A stretch of 64,000 nucleotides of DNA from Marivita lacus (lineage in GTDB: Bacteria; Pseudomonadota; Alphaproteobacteria; Rhodobacterales; Rhodobacteraceae): positions 124,001 through 188,000 of the forward strand of contig NZ_BMFC01000006.1 of assembly GCF_014637725.1 (NCBI RefSeq), written 5' to 3'. Below, one piece after another: positions 16,560 through 25,189 of the stretch. The position numbers and the translations under genes were made by a program. The notes beneath the pieces were generated by a model that worked only from the letters and a program-made list of their open reading frames with translations, searched no databases and was not told where the DNA came from. Positions within the stretch are counted from its first letter, which is position 1. Each line of letters starts with the position of its first letter.

Positions 16560-16895
16560 CTAACTTCCCATGAACCGCCGTCTTGCCTCTACGGCTATGT
16601 TGTAGCGTTGCTGAAGGTCGGCGATCAGGGCCATTGCAACGCGTTTGGCGTCATTGCCCTCTGCTTCCTTGTAGCTTTGCTTCGCTGCCTCCAGCAGCTT
16701 CTTGATCTTGAATTCCTCGGGCAATGTGCCTGCTTCGGCCATTATGCGGACCGCCACTGCTGTCGCCATGTCGGTAAACGCCTCGCCCGAGCGGTCGGGT
16801 AGCGGTTTCCCCTCGCCTTCAAGGCCGCGTAACTTGCCCTCTGCGAGGGCTTTCTGGATTTGTCTCTCCACGAGCCGATCAAGAGACTGGGTCAT
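16560..16895 (-). CDS. DUF1992 protein (DnaJ subfamily C member 28 conserved domain)
   Basis: 111 residues from ATG at 16895; an in-frame upstream ATG at 16916 would add seven residues. The pattern LVERQIQKALAEGKLRGLEGEGKPLPD is the hallmark of this family. It is a small soluble helical protein without a J domain, of unknown function. The domain is also found in eukaryotic DNAJC28, but no chaperone activity can be inferred here. It lies alone between the EcsC-like gene and ptsP. Confidence 0.88.
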   Translation of the reverse strand: MTQSLDRLVERQIQKALAEGKLRGLEGEGKPLPDRSGEAFTDMATAVAVRIMAEAGTLPEEFKIKKLLEAAKQSYKEAEGNDAKRVAMALIADLQQRYNIAVEARRRFMGS

Positions 16896-17026
16896 GCTGC
16901 ATTCCTGCCTTCTCACTGGTGCCGCCGACGCAACTATAGCGCAGAAACAAAGCCGACTTTGGAAGTTCTGCGCCGAACGGCCGTAAAGACCGCATCACCC
17001 CCATTCTCCACAACCGCGTTCAAATC

Positions 17027-19267
17027 TCAACTCAACCCGCGCAGGTACTCCATCACCGCAGGGCGGACGCTTTGCTCTCCGGCATCTCGGGCGTCGTGGA
17101 TCACCTTGCGCACATCGTCGAGGTTGCAGCGCAGCAGCAGGTGCTTGACCGGGCCGACCGAGGCGGGGCGCATGGAGAGCGAGGTCAGGCCGATGGCGGC
17201 AAGGCACAGCGCCTCGACCGGGCGGCCGGCGTCTTCGCCGCAGAAGGACAGGGGCGTGCCCGTGGCTTTGCAGCGGTTCACGATGTCTTCGAGGAAGGTC
17301 AGGAAGCTGACGTTCAGCGTGTCATAGCGCCGGCGGACCAGCTCGTTTTCGCGGTCGGCGGCAAAGAAGAACTGCTTGAGGTCATTGCCGCCGATCGACA
17401 GGAATTCGACCTCTTCGTAAAATTTCTTGCAGGCAAAGGCGAGCGACGGGGTTTCCAGCATCGCGCCGATTTCGAGTTTCTCGGGCAGAATGTGCCCCAG
17501 CTTTTTCTCGCGGGCGATGGCCTTGTCCACCTCGGCGCGGGCGGCGCTGTATTCCTCGTACTGTGCGACGAAGGGAAACATGATCGACAGGGGGCGGCCA
17601 TTCGCGGCGCGCAGGAGCGCCTGCAACTGCATCCGCATCACACCAGGTTTGTCCAGTCCGACGCGGATCGCGCGCCAGCCCAAGGCGGGGTTCGGTTCGT
17701 CCTGCGCCTTCATGTAGGGCAGCACCTTGTCCGATCCGATGTCGAGCGTGCGAAAGACCACGCGCTTGCCCTTTGCGGCATCCAGCACGCGGGCATAGAG
17801 CGCGGCAAGCTCGGTGCGCTTGGGCATCTGGCTGCGCACGAGGAATTGCAACTCGGTGCGGAAGAGGCCCACGCCTTCGGCGCCCGAGTTTTCGAGCGAC
17901 GGCAGGTCGGCCATCAGGCCCGCGTTCATGTCGAGGCGGATCATCTTGCCGCAGAGCGTGACCGCCTGTTTGTCGCGGATCGAGGCGTAGCGTTCGAGCG
18001 CCTTGGCCTGCATCGCCATCTTGTCGCGGAAGGCACCCACCACGGTGTCGTCCGGGCGCAGGTGAACGATGCCCTGATCGCCGTCAACCATGACGTGATC
18101 GCCGTTCAGCGCCTCGTTCTGGATGCGTTTGGCGTTGATCACCAGCGGGATGGCCAGCGCGCGCGCGACGATGGCGGCGTGGCTGCCGACGGACCCTTCC
18201 TCGAGGATGATGCCACGCAATTGGCGACCATATTCGAGCAGTTCGCCGGGACCGATGTTGCGCGCAACGAGGATCGGGTTCTCGGGCAGCTCCGCGCCGG
18301 TCTGGTTGCCTTGCCCGGTGAGGATGCGCAGCAGGCGGTTCGACAGGTCGTCGAGATCCTGCAGCCGTTCGCGCAAGTACGCGTCGGTGGCCTGCAACAT
18401 GCGGGCGCGCACGTCGGATTGTTCTTTCTCGACAGCGGCTTCGGCGCTCAGCCCGCGGTCGATGTTTTCCTCCATCCGGCGCAGCCAGCCCTTGGAGTTG
18501 GCGAACATGCGATAGGCTTCGAGCACCTGCACCTGTTCGGTATCGCCGGATGCGACCGCCATCAGCTGATCGACGCTGACGCGCAGGTTTTCCACTGCCT
18601 CGGTGAGACGGGTGTGTTCCTTGGCGGGGTCATCGCCGACAAGGTTCGTGACGACCACACGCGGTTCGTGCAGCCAGATATAGCCTTCGGCAGTGCCTTC
18701 CTGCGCGGTCACACCCCGGATCAGCACCGGCTGCGTGTGGCGCGCTTGCAGGGCTGCGCCTTCGCCGACAAAGGCTCCCAGTTCGGCCATTTCGGCCAGA
18801 ACCATCGCCACAACTTCGAGCGCATAGATTTCATCAGCGCTGAATTCGCGGGCTTCCTTGGATTGTACCACCAGCACGCCCAGCTTTTCGCCCAGCCGCT
18901 GGATCGGGACGCCGAGGAAGCTGGAGTAAATCTCCTCGCCGGTTTCCGGCATGTAGCGGAAGCCCTTGGCCGAGGGCGCGTCGGCGGCGTTGATCACCTT
19001 GCCGGTGCGGGCGACGCGCCCGACAAGGCCTTCGCCCAGCTTCATCCGCGTTTCGTGCACGGATTCGGGCTTGAGACCCTGGGTCGCGCAAAGCTCGAGC
19101 GTTTCGTCGTCGCGGAAGAGGTAGATCGAGCACACTTCGGTGCCCATGGAATCGGCGGTCAGATGGGTGATCTGATCCAGCCGTTCCTGTCCTGCGGCCT
19201 GGCTGGCCATCGTGTCGCGCAGCCGTCCAAGCAGCTTGCGGCTTTCGCTTTCCGCGCGCTCAACCAT
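17027..19267 (-). CDS. ptsP: Phosphoenolpyruvate-protein phosphotransferase PtsP (EI-Ntr)
   Basis: 746 residues. First enzyme of the nitrogen-related phosphotransferase system; it transfers phosphate from PEP to NPr. An N-terminal GAF sensor domain (about residues 20-165) precedes the PTS enzyme I N-terminal helical domain, the swivelling phosphohistidine domain with H363 in GSHAAIVARAL, and the C-terminal PEP-binding barrel with FRTELQFL and FCGEDAGRP. All expected parts are present and length is normal. It follows lysC on the same strand with a 47-nt gap. In this group EI-Ntr links nitrogen status to metabolism and potassium transport. Confidence 0.95.
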   Translation of the reverse strand: MVERAESESRKLLGRLRDTMASQAAGQERLDQITHLTADSMGTEVCSIYLFRDDETLELCATQGLKPESVHETRMKLGEGLVGRVARTGKVINAADAPSAKGFRYMPETGEEIYSSFLGVPIQRLGEKLGVLVVQSKEAREFSADEIYALEVVAMVLAEMAELGAFVGEGAALQARHTQPVLIRGVTAQEGTAEGYIWLHEPRVVVTNLVGDDPAKEHTRLTEAVENLRVSVDQLMAVASGDTEQVQVLEAYRMFANSKGWLRRMEENIDRGLSAEAAVEKEQSDVRARMLQATDAYLRERLQDLDDLSNRLLRILTGQGNQTGAELPENPILVARNIGPGELLEYGRQLRGIILEEGSVGSHAAIVARALAIPLVINAKRIQNEALNGDHVMVDGDQGIVHLRPDDTVVGAFRDKMAMQAKALERYASIRDKQAVTLCGKMIRLDMNAGLMADLPSLENSGAEGVGLFRTELQFLVRSQMPKRTELAALYARVLDAAKGKRVVFRTLDIGSDKVLPYMKAQDEPNPALGWRAIRVGLDKPGVMRMQLQALLRAANGRPLSIMFPFVAQYEEYSAARAEVDKAIAREKKLGHILPEKLEIGAMLETPSLAFACKKFYEEVEFLSIGGNDLKQFFFAADRENELVRRRYDTLNVSFLTFLEDIVNRCKATGTPLSFCGEDAGRPVEALCLAAIGLTSLSMRPASVGPVKHLLLRCNLDDVRKVIHDARDAGEQSVRPAVMEYLRGLS

Positions 19268-19314
19268 GTTTTGCCCCTCGAATGCCGCCCTGCGTGACAG
19301 CGCGAGTCACGTGG

Positions 19315-20553
19315 TCAGGAGGCCTTTTCCAATTCAAACGCATCATGCAGCGCCTGCACGGCAAGTTCCATGTATTTCCGGTCGATCAGAACGGAAATCT
19401 TTATCTCGGAGGTTGTGATGACCCGGATGTTGATCCCCTCTTTGGCGAGCACGCGGAACATCTTGGCAGCAACACCGGTGTGGCTGCGCATGCCGATGCC
19501 GACGACGGAAACCTTGGCCACATCCGTATCTGCCACGATGTCGTGGAAGTTGATGTCGCCGCGCGCCTTGGCGTCGACCATGGCCTTTTCGGCGCGCCGC
19601 ACCTGGTCGGTGGGGCAGGAAAAGGTCATGTCCGTGCGTCCCTCGTCCGAGATGTTCTGCACGATCATGTCGACATTCACGCCCACCTCGGAGAGCGGGG
19701 TGAAGATCGCCGCGGCGATGCCGGGACGGTCGGCGACGGAAACGAGGGTCATCTTGGCCTCGTCGCGGGAATAGGCCACGCCTGCTACAACATTGCTTTC
19801 CATGATGTCCTCCTCGGCGCAGACCAATGTTCCTGCGTCGTCCGATTGTTCCTCGAAACTGCTGAGCACGCGCAGTTTCACCTTGTAGCGCATCGCAAGT
19901 TCGACCGACCGGGTTTGCAGCACTTTTGCGCCCAATGAGGCCAGTTCGAGCATTTCCTCGAACGCGATCCTGTCCAGCTTGCGGGCCTTGTCGCAGATGC
20001 GGGGGTCGGTGGTATAGACGCCGTCCACATCGGTGTAGATGTCGCAGCGTTCGGCGGCAAATGCGGCGGCAAAGGCGACGGCGGTGGTGTCCGATCCGCC
20101 ACGGCCCAGCGTGGTGATGCGGCCCTCTGGGCTGACGCCCTGGAACCCCGCGACCACGGCCACCTTCATGCCTTCGCCGAACTTGCGGTTGATGTTGTCG
20201 GTCGGGATGTCTTCGATCCGGGCCGAGGAATGCGCCGATGTGGTCTTGACCGGCACCTGCCAGCCCTGCCAGCTGCGCGCGGGAATATCCATTTCCTGCA
20301 GCGTCAGCGCCATCAGCCCGGCGGTGACGTTTTCGCCCGAGGACACGACGGCATCGTATTCGCGCGCATCGAACAGAGGCGAGGTCTCGTTGACATAGCC
20401 CACAAGCTTGTTCGTCTCGCCGGACATGGCGGACACGATGACGATCACGTCATAGCCCTTGGCCACTTCCACGCCGACGCGTTTGGCCGCACGACGGATG
20501 CGGTCGAGCGTGGCGACGGAGGTTCCGCCGAATTTCATCACGAGAACGGGCAT
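19315..20553 (-). CDS. lysC: Aspartate kinase
   Basis: 412 residues. Catalyses ATP-dependent phosphorylation of aspartate, the entry step to lysine, threonine, methionine and diaminopimelate synthesis. The N-terminal kinase domain begins VMKFGGTSVA, with GRGGSDTTAVAFA near residue 151 and the regulatory lysine-binding ACT tandem repeat in the last 150 residues (TLVSVADRPGIAAAIF and VSVVGIGMRSHTGVAAKMF). Full length. It lies upstream of ptsP in the same direction. Feedback inhibition by lysine and threonine is expected from the ACT domains. Confidence 0.96.
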   Translation of the reverse strand: MPVLVMKFGGTSVATLDRIRRAAKRVGVEVAKGYDVIVIVSAMSGETNKLVGYVNETSPLFDAREYDAVVSSGENVTAGLMALTLQEMDIPARSWQGWQVPVKTTSAHSSARIEDIPTDNINRKFGEGMKVAVVAGFQGVSPEGRITTLGRGGSDTTAVAFAAAFAAERCDIYTDVDGVYTTDPRICDKARKLDRIAFEEMLELASLGAKVLQTRSVELAMRYKVKLRVLSSFEEQSDDAGTLVCAEEDIMESNVVAGVAYSRDEAKMTLVSVADRPGIAAAIFTPLSEVGVNVDMIVQNISDEGRTDMTFSCPTDQVRRAEKAMVDAKARGDINFHDIVADTDVAKVSVVGIGMRSHTGVAAKMFRVLAKEGINIRVITTSEIKISVLIDRKYMELAVQALHDAFELEKAS

Positions 20554-20634
20554 ATGTGCCTCCCGGGTCAGACTCAGCGCGTGCTTTACGTTGGGTGGCG
20601 ATGCCGCGCAAGAGTGCTGCGTGATGCGGTTGGT

Positions 20635-21084
20635 TTACGTGTCCCGATAGTCAACAGCCGTGAGGGTTCCGTCGTTCAGGTGGGTTTCCTTGCCGGGCAC
20701 CACATCGGTGTTCTGCGCCGCGACCGCCTGCCAGCCTTCGGAGGTGCGTTGGAGCGTGAAAGACAGGATCGTCTGGCGAGGACCAGCGGTGCTGCCATCG
20801 GGGGCTGTCTGGCCGGTCAGGGTGAACCGGCACTGGACGCTGGCATGATCCGGGCCAAGCATGCGCGTGCGGATCACACCGGGTTTGAGCGTGCTGTCGG
20901 CAAAGAACGAGTTGAGCGCGTAATCATGTGCCCTGGAGATCGCGTCGCGATCGCGCCACCATAGCCCCGTGACATTCACGAAATCCGCATCTTCGGCAAA
21001 CAGCACCCCGATGCGATGACCGTCGCGGCTGTGCCATGCCTCGGCAAAGGCCAATGGGAAATCCGCGGGGGCGGCGACCGTCAC
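20635..21084 (-). CDS. SnoaL-like (SgcJ/EcaC-type) protein
   Basis: About 149 residues from a GTG at 21084 that overlaps the SDR stop (GTGA); an ATG at 21108 in frame is possible but would overlap by 28 nt. The pattern FAEAWHSRDGHRIGVLFAEDADFVNVTGLWWRDRDAI is the opening helix and strand of the NTF2-like SgcJ/EcaC group. These are small cone-shaped domains binding hydrophobic ligands or acting as isomerases. The specific role is unknown. It is coupled to the SDR gene upstream. Confidence 0.75.
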   Translation of the reverse strand: MTVAAPADFPLAFAEAWHSRDGHRIGVLFAEDADFVNVTGLWWRDRDAISRAHDYALNSFFADSTLKPGVIRTRMLGPDHASVQCRFTLTGQTAPDGSTAGPRQTILSFTLQRTSEGWQAVAAQNTDVVPGKETHLNDGTLTAVDYRDT

Positions 21085-21731
21085 AACGGCATCGCGTCGC
21101 CGTTCCACATCTCGAAACAGCCCGTGGTGTCGAGCGACAGCGCGTCGAACCGCGCGAGCAGGCCGCGCGCGGACTGGTCCGTGCCGAGATCGGCGGCGTC
21201 GGTGCCCATGTCGGTGCGGACCCAGCCGGGATGGTAGATGCCCACGGGAATGCCCTGGGGTTTCAGATCGACCGCCATGTTGCGGCCAAGGTTCAGGGCT
21301 GCGGATTTCGACGCCCTGTAGATATAGCTTTGCCCCTTGGCGCGGGTGTTCGACCCCATCTGTGACGAAATGATCGCGATTTTCGGTGACTTGGCGCGCT
21401 TGAGATGTGGCAGGAATGCCATGACAGTCAGGTAGACCCCGGTGACATTTGTGGCAAAAGTGTCAGCCCAAAGTTGTGGGTCGGTCAGCCGATCCGCCGC
21501 CATCCCCCGTTCCAGAAAGACACCGGCATTGCAGACCAGCAGGTCAAGCGATGTATCCCCAAGGCGGTCCGCCAAAGCTGCACAACTTGCAGGATCGCGC
21601 ACATCCAGCGGCAGGAGCGTGCCGTGATCGGCGCTGCGGCTGGTGCCAAGCGCTGTGTCGCCCCGGTCTTGGGCCGCCGACAGAAGGGCGGCTCCGATGC
21701 CGCGATTGGCGCCGGTGATCAGGATGTCCAT
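21081..21731 (-). CDS. Short-chain dehydrogenase/reductase
   Basis: 216 residues. The Rossmann cofactor motif TGANRGIG (residues 6-13), CNAGVFLERG, and the catalytic YxxxK as YRASKSA with an upstream serine in IISSQMG are visible. C-terminal GVYHPGWVRTDMG-like sequence (here GIYHPGWVRTDMGTDAADL) is typical of the group containing CsgA-like dehydrogenases. The substrate is not identifiable. The start overlaps the stop of the DUF1178 gene by 1 nt and its stop overlaps the SnoaL-like start, giving a three-gene coupled operon. Confidence 0.87.
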   Translation of the reverse strand: MDILITGANRGIGAALLSAAQDRGDTALGTSRSADHGTLLPLDVRDPASCAALADRLGDTSLDLLVCNAGVFLERGMAADRLTDPQLWADTFATNVTGVYLTVMAFLPHLKRAKSPKIAIISSQMGSNTRAKGQSYIYRASKSAALNLGRNMAVDLKPQGIPVGIYHPGWVRTDMGTDAADLGTDQSARGLLARFDALSLDTTGCFEMWNGDAMPL

Positions 21732-22165
21732 CAGTTCGACTTTCGCGTGGGAGTAAAGGGCAGGGGTGCGATGGGAACGCCGTCGTCGATCAGCTTTTTC
21801 GCCTCGTCCCCGCGCGTCTCGCCCCAGATCGGGCGCTGCGGCGCATCGCCGGAATGGATCGCGCGGGCTTCATCGGCGAAACTGGTGCCGACGTAATCCG
21901 AGTGCTTCTCGACATATTTCTTGAACTCGGCCAGCGCCTTTTCTGCCGGATTCGCAGGTTCTGTCAGCTTGGGTCGGGCGGTCGGTGTCTCGGCCTTGTC
22001 GGTGGTGCTGACGCGGGGGGCCATCATCGCCTTGGTCACATCCGTGCTGCCACAGACCGAACAGCCGACCATGCCCGCCGCGTGCAGCGTGTCATAGGCG
22101 GTTCCGGACTGGAACCAGCTGTCGAACTGGTGGTCATTGGCGCATTTCAGTGTGAAGTGGATCAT
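21731..22165 (-). CDS. DUF1178 family protein
   Basis: 144 residues. The opening MIHFTLKCANDHQFDSWF, then CSVCGSTDVTKAMMAPRV (two CxxC-like pairs: C8 region and C36/C39) matches DUF1178, a small, possibly zinc-binding protein found across Alphaproteobacteria, of unknown function. The tail PFTPTRKSN is typical too. The ATG at 22165 was chosen because the family always starts near this point. It overlaps the SDR start by one base. Confidence 0.88.
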   Translation of the reverse strand: MIHFTLKCANDHQFDSWFQSGTAYDTLHAAGMVGCSVCGSTDVTKAMMAPRVSTTDKAETPTARPKLTEPANPAEKALAEFKKYVEKHSDYVGTSFADEARAIHSGDAPQRPIWGETRGDEAKKLIDDGVPIAPLPFTPTRKSN

Positions 22166-22239
22166 TGCGATGCCTGCGACGTATGCTGTGCTGTCTGCGT
22201 GTTTCAAGTTGTGGAAAGATAAGCGTCTGGCGGGGGACA

Positions 22240-23454
22240 TCAAGCGCCAAGCGCACGGGTGATGTCGCGCATCAGCCCCTTGAGGTCGGTGTCCTGATCC
22301 AGCGCGTCCTGCGCCGCCTGTCCCAGCCTCGCCTGTTGTTCCGCCTTGTCGAGCGTGATGAGCGCGTCTGCGATCGCTGCGGCGTCGGGTGTGCAGAGGG
22401 CTGCGTCGGCCTCGGCCAGCCGGTCATAGGCGGCGCGGAAATTGCCCGTGTCGGGGCCGTGCAGGATGGCCGACTTGAACGCTGCGGGCTCGTAGGGCGT
22501 GTGGCCGCCCCGGTCGGTCAGGGATCCGGCGACAAAGGTGACACCGGCCAGAGCGTACCACAGATGCATCTCGCCCAGCGTGTCGGCCAGGTAGACTTGC
22601 GCCGATGCCGGGTCGTCGCCGCTGCTGCGCCGGGCGCCGGTCAGCCCGTGGGCCTCGATCCTCCGCGCCACGTCATCGGCGCGTCTGGGGTGGCGCGGGG
22701 CAAGGATCAGTTTCAACGCGGGACGCTGCACCAGTGCCGTCTTGTGCGCGGTCAGCAGGATGTCGTCCTCACCCTCATGGGTCGAGGCGGCGAGCCATGT
22801 CTCCGTGCGGTCAAAGGCCTTGGTCAGGGTGGTGTCGGGCTGGTCCGGTGGTGGCGCGTAAAGTGCCTTGAGGTCGAAAACCGGACCCAGCGCCGATTGT
22901 GGCAACCCGGCTTCAACAAAGCGTTTGGCCGAGGCGGCATCCTGTGCCGAAAGGTAGGTGATCCGTGCCATCACGCGGCGCACCAGGCTGTCGAACCGCG
23001 CCCAGCCCTTTGCCGACCGGGCGGTCAACCGCCCACCCAGCACAAGAACGAGGCCGGGTGTGTCGAGGATGCGCTGCGGCCAGAGATCGGATTCGAGCGT
23101 GACATGCGCCGTGATCCGCCAGTTGCGCAGGGTGCGCCGGGTCGGTCCCGGCAGATCGACCGGGGCAAGATGCACGTCGGTCTTCGTCAGACCCCAGCCA
23201 TTGGCCATCTGCAGCGCGCTGTCGGTGTTGACGGTGATGAGCAGGTGCCGCCCATCGGCCAGAAGCGCGTCGATCACCGGACGCACAGAGGCCAGTTCAC
23301 CGTTCGAGGCTGCGTGCAGCCAGATGCGACCCGCCGCGTGATCTGGCCTCAGCAGACCAAGCCGCGCGCGCAGCGCCTGACCGTCCCGCGCCCAGAGCCG
23401 CTTGGCCAGTTCGGCGCCGGCAAGGAGCGTCACGAGAAGGCGATACGTCAGCAC
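22240..23454 (-). CDS. waaA: 3-deoxy-D-manno-octulosonic acid (Kdo) transferase
   Basis: 404 residues. Inner-membrane GT30 enzyme that adds Kdo to lipid IVA. A short hydrophobic N-terminal anchor (LLVTLLAGAELAKRL) is followed by IWLHAASNGELASVRPV, containing the family's catalytic glutamate region, and C-terminal APRHPRRADDVARR with VTFVAGSLTDRGGHTPYEPAAF. The family usually has GGHNPLEP; here GGHTPYEP. It is slightly shorter than the E. coli enzyme. It follows a glycosyltransferase gene on the same strand. Confidence 0.88.
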   Translation of the reverse strand: MLTYRLLVTLLAGAELAKRLWARDGQALRARLGLLRPDHAAGRIWLHAASNGELASVRPVIDALLADGRHLLITVNTDSALQMANGWGLTKTDVHLAPVDLPGPTRRTLRNWRITAHVTLESDLWPQRILDTPGLVLVLGGRLTARSAKGWARFDSLVRRVMARITYLSAQDAASAKRFVEAGLPQSALGPVFDLKALYAPPPDQPDTTLTKAFDRTETWLAASTHEGEDDILLTAHKTALVQRPALKLILAPRHPRRADDVARRIEAHGLTGARRSSGDDPASAQVYLADTLGEMHLWYALAGVTFVAGSLTDRGGHTPYEPAAFKSAILHGPDTGNFRAAYDRLAEADAALCTPDAAAIADALITLDKAEQQARLGQAAQDALDQDTDLKGLMRDITRALGA

Positions 23455-23484
23455 GACAGAATCCGGTGCAGATGCATCACACGT

Positions 23485-24663
23485 CTAGGCGGGGGCATGG
23501 TCGGGCTGGCCACCCGCACCGCGCGACGCGTTCAGCAGCGCCTCCTGGATGTGACGCTCCAGAAGCTTGAGCAGCACATGGTTGTCGAACCGCTGTTCCG
23601 CGACCTGCCGCGCGCGGGCCGACATGGCGGGCAGGTCCGGCACATTGATCGCGGCGGCGATGGCCTTGGCGAAACCGTCCGCGTCATGTTCCGCCACCAG
23701 AAAGCCGGTTTCGCCCTCGTCGATGGCCTCGGGGATGCCCGCGTGCCGGGTCGAGACCGTGATGCAACCGCAGGCCATCGCCTCCTGGATGGCGGTGGGC
23801 AGGCCTTCGGTGTTGCCGTCGCGGGCGGTGACGGAGTGCTGCAGGAAAAACTGCGTGCTCATCAGGCGGTCGCGCACGGTGTGATGCGGTTGCGCGCCGT
23901 GAAAGCGCAGCTTGTCCGCGACACCCAGTTCCTGCGCGAGGGCACGGGTCGGCTCGAGCAGCGGGCCGTCGCCTATGAAATCCAGCCGCGCGCCGGGCAG
24001 GTCGGCAGTGGCTTCTGCAAAGGCGCGCAGGGTGGTCATGGGGGCCTTTTTCTCGACAAATCGGCCAACAGCAAGGAAGCTGTGCGGCGCCTTTGCTTGC
24101 GGTGCGAACCGGCGGATGTCGACCCCCGAGGGGATGACCGTGCTGTTGGGATGCGAGATGCCGTGCTTGGCAAGGTTGTCGAGCAGGAAGCGCGAGACCG
24201 AGAACACCCCGGCCAGCCGCGGCATCATCTTGCGATAGGCCGAGCGCATCCGTTCGGTGCGGATCGCCTTTGAGGCGTCGGTGCCGCGGAAATAGGTGAA
24301 GATCGGAATGCCCAGCGTGTTCGCCAGTGGAGCAAGCGCCAATGCCTGCGTGCCGAACTCGGCCAGGAACACCTCGACCTGTTCGTCCCGCAGGAAGCGG
24401 GTCAGCGCGTCTTTCGCCTCGCCAAAAGGCAGGCGCGAGGTGCCGTGTCGGACGCGATTGCTCAAGAGCCACCACGGGGCCACCATGATGTCGCGGCCAG
24501 AAAGCCCGTCGCGGCGGACAAAGTATGGCTTGCCATACGGGTTGTCGCCCCGGAACCGGCCACAGACCACAACCGTATCCCCACCGAACAGATGCTCGAT
24601 GTGGCGGTTGATGAAGGTCTCACCGCCAAGGTGATATTCGCCAGTTGCGATGGCTGCGCGCAT
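23485..24663 (-). CDS. GT4-family glycosyltransferase
   Basis: 392 residues from the ATG at 24663; two upstream ATGs at 24711 and 24708 would add about 16 residues and no start has a clear ribosome-binding site. The C-terminal half is typical of GT4: VIPSGVDIRRFAP, FLAVGRFVEKKAP near residue 200, and the nucleotide-sugar binding EGLPTAIQEAMACG with E-x7-E. The N-terminal domain carries FTYFRGTD. The product is probably an envelope or exopolysaccharide sugar, by proximity to waaA. The tRNA-Thr gene lies upstream. Confidence 0.85.
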   Translation of the reverse strand: MRAAIATGEYHLGGETFINRHIEHLFGGDTVVVCGRFRGDNPYGKPYFVRRDGLSGRDIMVAPWWLLSNRVRHGTSRLPFGEAKDALTRFLRDEQVEVFLAEFGTQALALAPLANTLGIPIFTYFRGTDASKAIRTERMRSAYRKMMPRLAGVFSVSRFLLDNLAKHGISHPNSTVIPSGVDIRRFAPQAKAPHSFLAVGRFVEKKAPMTTLRAFAEATADLPGARLDFIGDGPLLEPTRALAQELGVADKLRFHGAQPHHTVRDRLMSTQFFLQHSVTARDGNTEGLPTAIQEAMACGCITVSTRHAGIPEAIDEGETGFLVAEHDADGFAKAIAAAINVPDLPAMSARARQVAEQRFDNHVLLKLLERHIQEALLNASRGAGGQPDHAPA

Positions 24664-24841
24664 GAAGCGGGGTCCCGTGGAAAACCGTAGTCTTAGGTAA
24701 CAGCGCATCATGACACCAGCAAGGCTGGACGTGGCGGCGACGGGCTCCAGGCGCGAAGTGGTCGCGCAGATGAAAGACCTGCGGGTCTGAAGGGCACCGT
24801 CCAACTGCCAATTGGCAAGTCGTGGATATCAGGGAGGAGGA

Positions 24842-24916
24842 TGGTGCTGTGAGAGAGGATTGAACTCTCGACCTCACCCTTACCAAGGGTGTGCTCTGCC
24901 ACTGAGCTACCACAGC
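24842..24916 (-). tRNA. tRNA-Thr (anticodon GGT)
   Basis: 75 nt including an encoded CCA. The acceptor stem GCTGTGG pairs with TCACAGC with one G-T wobble; the D-arm reads TAGCTCAGTGGCAGAGC; the anticodon stem CACCC/GGGTG holds the loop TTGGTAA with anticodon GGT; the T-arm has GAGAGTTCAATCCTCTC. It decodes ACC and ACU. Confidence 0.97.
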
Positions 24917-25016
24917 GCCGGGGTGTCACACGCGACGTGGCGGGTGATTAGACGCAAACGGAAATCGGTGCAAGCGCAATCTGGACCCTTTTTTGCCTCT
25001 GGGATAGGAAGTGTTC

Positions 25017-25184
25017 ATGACGAAGAAACCCTCATCCGGAAAATCGACCCAAACAGCGCGCGACGACAGGCTCAAGGCCGCGCTCAAGGCGAATATGGCC
25101 AAGCGCAAGGCACAGGCGCGCGCGCGGTCAGGGGACAATTCGGGTGAGTCCAAGGACAACAAGAGTACGAGCAAGGGCAGTTAA
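25017..25184 (+). CDS. Small lysine- and serine-rich basic protein
   Basis: 55 residues, beginning [20 protein letters not shown] and rich in Lys, Arg, Ala and Ser. It has no membrane segment. Centre residues 17-36 ([20 protein letters not shown]) could form an amphipathic basic helix. It stops 5 nt before the murA ATG, and AGGAAG lies just upstream of its start, so it probably is translated and cotranscribed with murA. Function unknown; an analogous tiny basic protein upstream of murA is common in this family. Confidence 0.7.
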   Translation: MTKKPSSGKSTQTARDDRLKAALKANMAKRKAQARARSGDNSGESKDNKSTSKGS

Positions 25185-25189
25185 CACCG

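Noticed and set aside
16363-16563. 66-residue open frame in the 309-base gap before the DUF1992 gene
   Set aside because: No ribosome-binding site, arginine-rich composition of a non-coding GC frame, no resemblance to a known protein.
21085-21108. Longer SnoaL-like start at 21108
   Set aside because: It would overlap the SDR by 28 nt and adds a run of arginines; the GTG at 21084 gives a standard GTGA overlap.
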